Source: Eubacteriales bacterium (GTDB taxonomy: Bacteria > Bacillota > Clostridia > Lachnospirales > Lachnospiraceae). Taken from it: a DNA stretch of 64,000 nt. The notes below the pieces were generated by a model that ran no database searches, had not been told where the DNA came from, and saw nothing but the letters and a program-made list of their open reading frames with translations. A program made the position numbers and the translations under genes. The DNA lies in NCBI GenBank assembly GCA_030524175.1, contig JAUNHC010000009.1:91472-155471 (forward strand). Reading direction: 5' to 3'. Of the stretch, positions 51,271-59,261 are shown one piece after another. Each line of letters begins with the position of its first letter. Within the stretch, counting starts at the first letter, position 1.

Positions 51271-52563
51271 ATGCCATTGCCTTTTGCCATGACCCTTGCA
51301 GGAAGTATTCCTCTGGTTCTATGTATACTTTTGTGGCTGCTTCAAGCCTCCAATTTTGATGTTTTCTTAGGTATACGTTTTCTTAAACTCAGTATGTTTT
51401 TTTATCTTGTACCTGTACAGCTTATTTTTCATATACTTCCTGAACCGGTATATCGTTTTTTATTTTCCTGGAAAGAAGATAAGCCTTTTGATAAGCCTAT
51501 ACGTACGTATTATGAAGGCGAAATGATTATCTCTTGCAAGGAACAGTATATATGGATTCCGGCGTGGGTCTGTATTTTGTTCCTTTGCTGGATGATTTGT
51601 GTATTATTATTTGCGGCTTTGCAAATGAAAAGTTACAGAAAACTTATAAAGTCCTTATCTATTCCAGACAAAACAAATACAAAAAAAATGTCTTTCCAAG
51701 TGCTGAAATCAAATAACTCCTTCAGCCCGTTTTCTGTTGGGTTCATTAAGAATTATATTGTTTTTCCTACTAAAGAGGATTATGAACCTGAAGACAGGAA
51801 CTTTATTTATAAGCATGAGTTATGTCATATTAATAACCATGATGTATGGATGAAGTTATTGTGTCTTGTAATTATCTGTATACATTTTTATAATCCTTTC
51901 GTATACATACTCCTGGTTATGTATGGTATTTTAAGCGAATATGCGTGTGACTCTTATGCCGTAGAAAACCTCAGTGATATACAAAGAAAGCGGTATGCAA
52001 GACTCTTAGTGGAGCTTTCCTGTACAGATGCACCCTTGCCAATCGTTTGGAAAAACAGCTTTTCATTTACAAAATTTAACTTAAAAAGGAGGATTCTGTA
52101 CATTATGAAAAAGAATGGAATGTCAAAATTATCGAAAAGATTTACTGTGATTACGCTATCAATTTTATCTGTTTTTATTTGCACAAGTACGATATTAGCC
52201 TATGAACCGGCTAAAAGCACTGCGTGGAACCCCAAAACAGAAATTCCTGAAAATGGTTTTATAGAGTTTGCTCCATTGGACTGCAAAACGGGTTTAAATC
52301 AATATACGTTTCTTGATTTTTCAAAGTCAAATGTGCTATGGTGTCCAGAAAATGGAGAGCAAACGCCTATCTTATCTGATGAAGTAAAAGTTCAGAAAAA
52401 CTGTTTCCACTCTTATGAGCCTGGGATGCTATTTTACCATACCCGTAACGGTTCGGGGGGCTGTACCATAAATCAATATACGGTTTCGCGTTGTAGCAAA
52501 TGTGGAGCTGAAAAAAATAAAACTTTTTATACCAGCTTTTCATTTACCGTATGTCCGCATTAA
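51271..52563 (+). CDS. BlaR1/MecR1-like M56 membrane metalloprotease with a short Cys-rich sensor
   Basis: A 430-residue protein. Four membrane segments surround a cytoplasmic M56 zinc protease with KHELCH (His182, Glu183, His186) and a downstream SEYACDSYAV that supplies the third ligand. The last segment (about 288-310) leads to an extracellular domain of only about 120 residues with six or more Cys (WCPENG, NCFHSYEPG, GGCTIN, RCSKCGAEK, VCPH). It has no SxxK and is far too short for the penicillin-binding domain of BlaR1. It should sense something other than a beta-lactam and cleave the repressor encoded just upstream. Confidence 0.9.
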   Translation: MPLPFAMTLAGSIPLVLCILLWLLQASNFDVFLGIRFLKLSMFFYLVPVQLIFHILPEPVYRFLFSWKEDKPFDKPIRTYYEGEMIISCKEQYIWIPAWVCILFLCWMICVLLFAALQMKSYRKLIKSLSIPDKTNTKKMSFQVLKSNNSFSPFSVGFIKNYIVFPTKEDYEPEDRNFIYKHELCHINNHDVWMKLLCLVIICIHFYNPFVYILLVMYGILSEYACDSYAVENLSDIQRKRYARLLVELSCTDAPLPIVWKNSFSFTKFNLKRRILYIMKKNGMSKLSKRFTVITLSILSVFICTSTILAYEPAKSTAWNPKTEIPENGFIEFAPLDCKTGLNQYTFLDFSKSNVLWCPENGEQTPILSDEVKVQKNCFHSYEPGMLFYHTRNGSGGCTINQYTVSRCSKCGAEKNKTFYTSFSFTVCPH

Positions 52564-52787
52564 TAAGTATTGTTATATGTGGGACTATCCGGAATGTGCC
52601 TTGTTTTTTCAGTAGCTTTATGCTGCATTTGAAAAGTGAGTTTGGGGAGCGGTAACTATTAGAAAGACTGGGTATTGATTGTATAGAAGGCACATAGAAG
52701 GGAGGAGATTCCGATGCAGTAAATAACAAGATTTTTTCGCTGAATACCAGATGATAAATTGCTATAAAAAAGATGGAGGTATTGAAA

Positions 52788-53168
52788 ATGAGAAAAAGAT
52801 TGGTTGCATTGGTTCTTGGCATTATGATGTGCTTTGGAACTACGTCGGTTGTAATGGCTGATTATGCTGATTACTATACAAATATGAATAATTATGATTA
52901 CAGTCCGAGTTTGCGAAAAATCAACGATACAAATCCCGTTGATCACAATACATATTGTATATACACATCCAGTGGTAATAGATCAGGTTATTACACTTCT
53001 GTTTGGGCTAACAAGTCATATAGGATGACTGAGGCGTTTGGCTTGAATAGCGGTGGCCGTATTTCGTGGTTTCTGCCTAAACGGGATGATGGTTATATCC
53101 AACTGCGGTTGGAAAATCCCCATTCATCTAAGATTACTGTGTCTGGCCGCTTTTGGCTTTATCCATAA
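52788..53168 (+). CDS. Cassette C small secreted protein
   Basis: A 126-residue protein. The signal peptide (1-24, ending VMA|DY) is followed by a mature part of about 102 residues rich in Tyr, Ser and Asn with one Cys. It opens DYADYYTNMNNY and ends KITVSGRFWLYP, like YVEGRYTP in cassette A. ATG 52788 is 8 bases after GGAGG; the in-frame ATG 52773 lies before it. A very stable hairpin follows the gene. The upstream gap (52564-52787) shows only a weak TTGAAA/TAACTA promoter candidate. Confidence 0.8.
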   Translation: MRKRLVALVLGIMMCFGTTSVVMADYADYYTNMNNYDYSPSLRKINDTNPVDHNTYCIYTSSGNRSGYYTSVWANKSYRMTEAFGLNSGGRISWFLPKRDDGYIQLRLENPHSSKITVSGRFWLYP

Positions 53169-53208
53169 TTGTTTCTTAATACTTGCTTAAAGACTATTTG
53201 ATTATGGT

Positions 53209-53245
53209 GTCTGCGGAGACCCGGTATTCTGCCGGGTTCCCGCAG
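53209..53245 (+). other. Strong intercistronic hairpin in cassette C
   Basis: Fifteen bases (53209-53223) pair with 53231-53245, with one mismatch and one G:T pair, across a 7-base loop. There is no T-run behind it and the next ribosome site follows at once. It probably stabilises or limits the transcript so that the small protein is made in excess. Confidence 0.65.
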
Positions 53246-53260
53246 AAATGAGGAGATGTA

Positions 53261-54049
53261 ATGGCTCTATTTAGCAAAAAGACAAATTTAAAGCCGATGT
53301 GTTTGCGGGATAATAAATGGGTAATTAGTGTATTTGGAATTTTAATGGCGGGAGCTTCCTGTATTTCTTTCCAATATGCTATGATGTCACAGGAGAAAAT
53401 CCCATTTTTTTATGACATTATACTTGATCAAACAAATGGGTTGCTGGATATTTGTCTGATAATTCCTTTTGCCTGGCTATTAGTTACAGGTAATCCAAAA
53501 TCTTTATTTTATGGGCAAAGTTTTAAAACAATCATAGTCATAAAAAATGTTTTTGCTATAAATGCTATTTGTCTATTTTGTTTTTATGTTATGAACCTCA
53601 TTATTTATTTGTGGTTTTCTGGATTTAAAAATCCTTTTATAAATTATTGGACAGCGAACAATCAAATGTACAGGATGGGTTTTGGGCCAATAAATGCCTG
53701 CCTTGTTTCTTTGTTGTTGTTGTATATAAGGATGACTTTTTTTACATTAGTATCGCTTGTCATCAATATGATGTTCAATAGTGAAATATATGGTTTTGTA
53801 GGGGTTTTAACACTATGTCTCATTGACTGGGGGGTATATGAATGGCTTAAAATTTATAAGCCGACAGGATTGCTTCTTGTTGAGCATTCGAGAATTCTCT
53901 ATACTACAGGATATGCGCCAATGATTAGAACGGATGTCCGCATCTCTTTTGGTTTTACAATTTTTTATTGGGTATCATTGTACGTGGTAATGATATATTT
54001 ATTCATACGGTTTAGAGGAAAAAATGTTGAGGTATTACAGAATGAGTGA
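53261..54049 (+). CDS. Cassette C extra membrane subunit (first of pair)
   Basis: A 262-residue protein with about six membrane segments, starting after GAGGAG. It is shaped like the exporter membrane subunits (short cytoplasmic N-terminus, PFAWLL after the second segment) but diverged from the subunit at 56201. No ATPase directly follows this pair. It may share the ATPase at 57905. Confidence 0.75.
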   Translation: MALFSKKTNLKPMCLRDNKWVISVFGILMAGASCISFQYAMMSQEKIPFFYDIILDQTNGLLDICLIIPFAWLLVTGNPKSLFYGQSFKTIIVIKNVFAINAICLFCFYVMNLIIYLWFSGFKNPFINYWTANNQMYRMGFGPINACLVSLLLLYIRMTFFTLVSLVINMMFNSEIYGFVGVLTLCLIDWGVYEWLKIYKPTGLLLVEHSRILYTTGYAPMIRTDVRISFGFTIFYWVSLYVVMIYLFIRFRGKNVEVLQNE

Positions 54050-54749
54050 AGTGTTAAGAACTTTAAAAAAATCACGCTTTTGGATATATGCAGGCAGCGT
54101 AGTGATGCTGGATTTTGCGTGGCTATATATTGTGAACGGAAATATTTTTATATATAAAAGAAGTTTTATTAATTTGTTTCTCCTGCCAAAGGTTTACACG
54201 GTAAATATGGTTGGCTTTTTGCTTCCTATCGTACCATTATTATTTATTTTTTCGAAAAGTGTTAAGGAAGACTACAATGGAGTGAAGTATTGCATGGTTA
54301 TGGCATTGTCCGCTCCAGTTATGCTCGCTTTTGCTTACTTGGCGGAGCTTTTGTTATATTGGGTTATAGATCCATCTGTTAAAACGTTGGCATTTCCGCC
54401 TTCAGGCCTGTTTTCTTCTGTTTTAGAAACGAATCCGATTGGCTATATATTTTTGTATATTGTACATATATGTGTATGGGGATACGTACTCACACTATTT
54501 GGCCTTGCTGTTTATCAACGTACTAAAAATGAATTTTATGCAGTGGTGATGGCATTTTTATTAAGTCGATTCTCCTCATATATACCAGTTGTTTTTTGCA
54601 ATATAAAAGTATCTGTTTTGAGCTATATTGTTCCTCAATTACCATATGAAATATCACAAATGGAGGATAATTGCTATACAGGCATGATGCAGGTTTTAGT
54701 AGTATTTATCGTTTCAATTATTCTCATGATGGTAAAAAGAAGTAATTAG
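54042..54749 (+). CDS. Cassette C extra membrane subunit (second of pair)
   Basis: A 235-residue hydrophobic protein with about six membrane segments. Two in-frame starts are possible: ATG 54024 (26-bp overlap with the previous gene) and ATG 54042 (8-bp overlap, GAGG 9 bases upstream), which I prefer. No family recognised. It resembles the second membrane subunits only in topology. Confidence 0.75.
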   Translation: MSEVLRTLKKSRFWIYAGSVVMLDFAWLYIVNGNIFIYKRSFINLFLLPKVYTVNMVGFLLPIVPLLFIFSKSVKEDYNGVKYCMVMALSAPVMLAFAYLAELLLYWVIDPSVKTLAFPPSGLFSSVLETNPIGYIFLYIVHICVWGYVLTLFGLAVYQRTKNEFYAVVMAFLLSRFSSYIPVVFCNIKVSVLSYIVPQLPYEISQMEDNCYTGMMQVLVVFIVSIILMMVKRSN

Positions 54750-54815
54750 TTCTACATGAGATAAATCTTTTTACTATTTGGGTTGTCGGAAAAGGGCAAC
54801 GGAATGGAGCGCATT

Positions 54816-56204
54816 ATGAAAAAAAAAGGTATTGTTTTGCCTATGGTTTTAGTTTCGATTTTAACTTTATCAGCATTCCAAAAAACACCTGACGCACCAA
54901 TTATAGCAAACAAAAAGGATGGCAATTTAGAAAAAGCTATATTGTCGAAGGATGAACCAAAAGAGACCCTGAATCCGGAACTGGAATGGAAAGAGCAATT
55001 AACCAGCGCGGATAAGAAGGTAACGATCAGCGTAGACGCTGCAGTTGAAGGACCGGAGGTATCCCGGATTTCGGTCGTATCCTGTATGCCACACTATTTT
55101 ACACTAGATGAAACAAAAAACGCAATAAAGATATTTTACGGTGATACTACGCTTTATGACAATTCTTTAAGTGATAAGGACTGGCTTGAAACGGAAATCA
55201 TAAAAAGCAGGACAGATCTGGAATACTTAAAAAGGAATAGTGAATATCCAAAGATAGAAGGACAGGAAGCGCAGAGAGTAGTACTTAATCTGGAAGAAGA
55301 AATTGCCTGGCTTGAGAATAAGATTGCAAGGCTGGAAGCTGATTATCAAACTGTTTTAGATGAATCAGAAGGCATCGCAGAAATTGAATTGAAAGAAAAT
55401 GAGAATGGTTCAGAATCTGTAAATGTGAGAGACAGTCAATTGCCGCCAATGCAGTTCTATGTTTTTAATGATAAGAATGTAAATGATTCGGCAATGGGGT
55501 ATGAGATGACAGGAAGTGATTTTTCGTCGAGTACCCCGTTGCAGTCAACGGAGCAGCTCAATATAAATATTTCAAGAAAGGAAGCTGAGCAAAAAGCACT
55601 GGAAGTGGCTTTATCGTGCGGCATTCCTGAATGTAAAGTTATGTCTGCAGCCGAAGTGCAGATAAATGGACAATCAAGTTATGTGTTTACGATGGGAAGG
55701 CTAGTCGGCGGAGTACCAAGTATGCCGGTTTTCAACTATGATGGGACGCGGGCATTTGGAACTGACGGCGAAGAATATAGAGAACCTTGGAGACAGGAAA
55801 ATATTCAAGTTGCAGTTAATGATAAAGGCGTGGTCGGTTTCCTGTGGGAATATCCGCCGGAAATCCTCAAGGTACTGAATCAAAATGTAGCATTGCTGTC
55901 ATACAATGAAATAAAGGAAATAGCGAAAAATCAACTCCAGAGAACTCAAACTGCAGATGAGTTTGAACTAAATATCAATGGTGGGAAAGTAGTGGAAATA
56001 AACAGAATTGTATTTAGTATGATGCGCGTTGCTCAGAAAGGATCTCAAGATAGCTATTATTATCTGCCGGTATGGGACTTTTTGGGGAAAACTGTTGATA
56101 ATAATATGGAAACACAGGAGGATGCTGTTCCCGTATCCGAAAAGTCTTTTCTGACAATTAATGCAATTGATGGAACGATTATTGACAGAGGATTAGGATA
56201 TTGA
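54816..56204 (+). CDS. Cassette C lipoprotein paralogue that has lost its lipobox cysteine
   Basis: A 462-residue protein with an N-terminal hydrophobic segment ending TLSAF, where Phe21 (TTC, 54876-54878) stands where the cassette B paralogue has the lipobox Cys (MLSAC; TGC/TGT). A central stretch at about 145-180 is predicted coiled coil (NLEEEIAWLENKIARLEADY). The C-terminus YLPVWDF and LTINAIDGTII is the segment shared with the other two lipoproteins. Without Cys it would be either secreted or held by an uncleaved signal anchor. ATG 54816 follows GGAG. Confidence 0.82.
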   Translation: MKKKGIVLPMVLVSILTLSAFQKTPDAPIIANKKDGNLEKAILSKDEPKETLNPELEWKEQLTSADKKVTISVDAAVEGPEVSRISVVSCMPHYFTLDETKNAIKIFYGDTTLYDNSLSDKDWLETEIIKSRTDLEYLKRNSEYPKIEGQEAQRVVLNLEEEIAWLENKIARLEADYQTVLDESEGIAEIELKENENGSESVNVRDSQLPPMQFYVFNDKNVNDSAMGYEMTGSDFSSSTPLQSTEQLNINISRKEAEQKALEVALSCGIPECKVMSAAEVQINGQSSYVFTMGRLVGGVPSMPVFNYDGTRAFGTDGEEYREPWRQENIQVAVNDKGVVGFLWEYPPEILKVLNQNVALLSYNEIKEIAKNQLQRTQTADEFELNINGGKVVEINRIVFSMMRVAQKGSQDSYYYLPVWDFLGKTVDNNMETQEDAVPVSEKSFLTINAIDGTIIDRGLGY

Positions 56205-57016
56205 AGAACAATGCTTTTTCAGCGGACATGGATTGTGCTTTAAAATCACGGGGATTTGTTGCTGGTACAGTTGGTATGGCAGCAGCAGCTTTTTTCAGTG
56301 TGTTTCAACAAATACTGCCCGTGTTTCAGGGGCAGTATGCGGAAACAGGATTGGACAAAGGATTCGTGATGCGTTTGGTGTTTACCGCATTATCCTCCGA
56401 TTTGGTTTTATTGGTGTTACCGATTTTGTGTACGCTTCCCTTTGCTTCGGCATTTTTAGATGATTACAAAAGTCACTTTATACGCAAATATCTGCCACGT
56501 GCTGGAAAGAAAAACTATGTAAAAGCGAAGGTTTTTACGACAGCTCTGTCAGGCGGGCTAACACTTTTTATCGGTGCAATTTTAGTATTTCTTGTTTTTG
56601 CTATACTATTTTTTCCGATGGAAACGACAACAGAGGCATCTGAAGCATTCAGATTGGACACACAGTTAACAGAAAATGAATTAACAGCACAAAAAAATTT
56701 TGTAAAGTTTATGATGCAGGCATTTGTCTTCTTTTTAAATGGATGTTTCTGGTCATTAGTAGGTGGTATACTGGCAGCTGTAACCATGAGCAGGTATATG
56801 GCTTATGCTTCTCCTTTTATTTTATATTATGTACTTGTCATATTTTCCAAGCGATATTTTGATAAATTATATGTGTTAAATCCACAGGAATGGATAAATC
56901 CTGTTTCCGATTGGGTAGGAGGAATAAAGGGCGTTGTTTTATTCATTGTGGAATTAATCATTACAGTGGGATTTCTATATAGTTATTTTATTGAAAGGAA
57001 ATTACAGGATGTGTAA
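56201..57016 (+). CDS. Cassette C membrane subunit 1
   Basis: A 271-residue protein with about six membrane segments. It starts at TTG 56201, overlapping the previous stop (TTGA); the first ATG is at 56228. LPFASAFLDDYKSHFIRKYLPR and TTALSGGLTLFIGAILVF match the loop and following segment of the cassette B subunit at 48612. It overlaps the next gene by 8 bp. Confidence 0.8.
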   Translation: MKNNAFSADMDCALKSRGFVAGTVGMAAAAFFSVFQQILPVFQGQYAETGLDKGFVMRLVFTALSSDLVLLVLPILCTLPFASAFLDDYKSHFIRKYLPRAGKKNYVKAKVFTTALSGGLTLFIGAILVFLVFAILFFPMETTTEASEAFRLDTQLTENELTAQKNFVKFMMQAFVFFLNGCFWSLVGGILAAVTMSRYMAYASPFILYYVLVIFSKRYFDKLYVLNPQEWINPVSDWVGGIKGVVLFIVELIITVGFLYSYFIERKLQDV

Positions 57017-57905
57017 ATTGAGGCAGGTATATGCTGTATGCAATTATAATTTTTGCCAATGGCATAAAAATCCGCGTATTTTTATTACGTTTTCACTTGC
57101 TTTTATTCTTTGTTATCTTCTTTCTGAAAAAGCTGTGGGATTTGCAGAGGAATACGGTACAACTATGCAGCTTGTGGAAGCTTTTGTATGGACATTTGGG
57201 GATGCTACAAACATTATGCTTTCGTCACTGCTTCTGATACTTCTGTTTGCAGATATGCCGTTTGTTGGAGTTGGAACACCATTTTATTTGATGCGCATTA
57301 ACCGCGCGATATGGGCTTGGGGGCAAATCATTTATATTATGCTTGCCACTGTGCTGTACATAACGTTTATTCTGGTAGTAACATCTTTAATTTGTGCAGA
57401 TAACAGTTTTGTTGGAAACATGTGGAGTGAAACTGCAGCGATGCTTGGGTATTCAGGACTGGGGGAAATGGTTGCTCTTGCATCGTCTGTAAAAACAATG
57501 GAAATGTCCTATCCATATGAGTGTATGGCGTTTATATTTTTACTCATGATTTTATATACACTGTTGATGGTATTGATTATGCTTGTTGTAAATTTGCGAA
57601 AAGGTCAGTTTTGGGGCACGGTTAGTGTATTTGCTTTTAGCCTTTACGGTTTATTGCTTAACCCCCAAATGTTTAAGCAAATTTTTGGCTTATCGGATCA
57701 GCTTATGTATAAAGCAAATTTAGCAGTAGGATGGCTATCGCCACTTAATCATGCCACGTATTATATGCACAATTTTGGATATGATCTTTTGCCGCGCTTG
57801 TGGCAAACTTGTGTTATATTTATAGGATTGATAACAATGTGTTTTTTTCTCATACTGAATTCCATGAGAAAATACAACTTTAATTTTACGGGAAGTGAGA
57901 TTTAG
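57009..57905 (+). CDS. Cassette C membrane subunit 2
   Basis: A 298-residue multi-pass protein. ATG 57009 follows GAAAGGAA; the frame extends to TTG 56991 but that lies in the ribosome site. The loop ADMPFVGVGTPFYLMRINRAIWAWG corresponds to that of the second subunits of cassettes A and B. Its stop (TAG) overlaps the GTG start of the ATPase. Confidence 0.8.
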   Translation: MCKLRQVYAVCNYNFCQWHKNPRIFITFSLAFILCYLLSEKAVGFAEEYGTTMQLVEAFVWTFGDATNIMLSSLLLILLFADMPFVGVGTPFYLMRINRAIWAWGQIIYIMLATVLYITFILVVTSLICADNSFVGNMWSETAAMLGYSGLGEMVALASSVKTMEMSYPYECMAFIFLLMILYTLLMVLIMLVVNLRKGQFWGTVSVFAFSLYGLLLNPQMFKQIFGLSDQLMYKANLAVGWLSPLNHATYYMHNFGYDLLPRLWQTCVIFIGLITMCFFLILNSMRKYNFNFTGSEI

Positions 57906-58549
57906 TGGAAGATATAGCAATTAGAATAGAACATGTATATAAAAAGTTTAATGGAGATGTTGTGCTGAATGATATCAATCACAACTTTGAGCGTGGAAAA
58001 ATACATGGGGTTGTAGGTAATAATGGTTCGGGAAAAACAGTGCTGTTTAAATGTATTTGCGGTTTTATGTTTCCTTCCAAAGGGAGAATATTTATTGATT
58101 ATGAGCAGGTGGGTGTGGATATAGACTTCCCGGACGACATGGGCATTATTATTGAAACACCCGGTTTTCTTCCAAATATTTCAGGGTTTAAGAACTTGCA
58201 GATATTAGCGAGTCTTAAAAGAAAAATCGGAAATAGGGAAATAAGAAAGGCAATTCAGCAGGTCGGACTTGATCCTGATATAAAAAAACATGTTGGTCAA
58301 TATTCTCTCGGTATGCGTCAACGCCTGGGTATAGCACAGGCAATCATGGAGGATCCCGCATATCTTATTTTGGATGAGCCGTTCAATGGTCTTGATAAAA
58401 ACGGTGTCAGAGAGATGAGGATAATAATTAAGGAACTATGTGCGAAGGGGAAAACAATATTACTTGCTAGCCACAATGTTATTGATATTGAAGAACTGTG
58501 TGATACAGTCTGTGAAATAGACAGGGGAATACTAACAGTGATCAGGTGA
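57905..58549 (+). CDS. Cassette C ATPase (lantibiotic-immunity-type ABC transporter)
   Basis: A 214-residue ATPase with GTG start. Walker A GNNGSGKTV, GIIIETPGFL, signature YSLGMRQRLGIAQAIMEDP, Walker B LILDEPFNGLDKNG. It is a third paralogue of the ATPases at 42795 and 50205, and closer to cassette A in the CICGF segment after Walker A. The following MacB-type ATPase starts 4 bp later. Confidence 0.9.
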   Translation: MEDIAIRIEHVYKKFNGDVVLNDINHNFERGKIHGVVGNNGSGKTVLFKCICGFMFPSKGRIFIDYEQVGVDIDFPDDMGIIIETPGFLPNISGFKNLQILASLKRKIGNREIRKAIQQVGLDPDIKKHVGQYSLGMRQRLGIAQAIMEDPAYLILDEPFNGLDKNGVREMRIIIKELCAKGKTILLASHNVIDIEELCDTVCEIDRGILTVIR

Positions 58550-58553
58550 GAGT

Positions 58554-59261
58554 ATGGAGAAAAATATACCAATTATTAGTCTGCGTAATGTAGTGAAAAT
58601 ATATAAAACAAGAAAGGTACGATTTAAGGCTTTGGATAATATCAGCCTTGATGTGTATCCTAATGAATTTGTTGCTATTGTTGGAACGTCAGGCAGTGGA
58701 AAATCTACTATGCTGAATCTTATAGCGGGATTAGAAAAGCCAACGGCAGGGAAAATCTTTGTAAAAGAGAGGCCTGTGCATAAGATGAGTGAGGATGAAC
58801 TTGTGGATTTTCGGCTAAAGCACGTGGGATTTATTTTTCAAAATTTTAATTTGCTGGATTCTCTTACGACTCTTGAAAATGTGGCGTTTCCATTAATCTT
58901 GCGTGGAGTATGGGAGAAAGAAAGTTTGAAAGCAGCAAAGAAAATACTGAATGACTTGAGCTTGCAGGAACATCTTCAGCATTATCCTGATGAATTGTCC
59001 GGAGGACAGCAGCAGCGTGTTTCTATTGCAAGAGCTATTATTACCCATCCTCAGATTATTTTTGCTGATGAACCGACCGGAAATCTGGACAGTTGTACGG
59101 CGGAACAGATTATGAATATTCTGAAAGAAATTGTACACCAGAGGAGCAGTACTCTTTTGATGGTAACGCACGACATGGAGAAGGCGAAGTATGCTGATAA
59201 GATTGTCCGTATTGCGGATGGAGTTATTGTCAATGTAGAAACAAGAGAGGAACAGGTATGA
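58554..59261 (+). CDS. MacB/LolD-type ABC transporter ATP-binding protein
   Basis: A 235-residue ATPase: Walker A GTSGSGKST, Q-loop FIFQNFNLLDSLTTLENV, signature LSGGQQQRVSIARA, Walker B IIFADEPTGNLDS. This is the MacB/LolD/FtsE class, different from the other cassette ATPases. It overlaps the next gene by 4 bp (ATGA) and works with the permease at 60987. Family members export peptides, antibiotics or sense peptides; the substrate here is unknown. Confidence 0.93.
   Translation: MEKNIPIISLRNVVKIYKTRKVRFKALDNISLDVYPNEFVAIVGTSGSGKSTMLNLIAGLEKPTAGKIFVKERPVHKMSEDELVDFRLKHVGFIFQNFNLLDSLTTLENVAFPLILRGVWEKESLKAAKKILNDLSLQEHLQHYPDELSGGQQQRVSIARAIITHPQIIFADEPTGNLDSCTAEQIMNILKEIVHQRSSTLLMVTHDMEKAKYADKIVRIADGVIVNVETREEQV

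Noticed and set aside
51271-52563. Beta-lactam sensing by the BlaR1-like protein
   Set aside because: The extracellular part has about 120 residues and no SxxK, so no penicillin-binding domain; no beta-lactamase gene is nearby.
46329-53168. Small secreted proteins as lantibiotic precursors or lactococcin 972
   Set aside because: No LanB/C/M enzyme, no double-glycine leader and no Ser/Thr/Cys-rich core; similarity to lactococcin 972 is limited to size and a Sec signal.
53209-53245. The strong hairpin as part of a tRNA or other stable RNA gene
   Set aside because: A single stem-loop without cloverleaf arms or CCA-like end; it lies between two genes of one operon.
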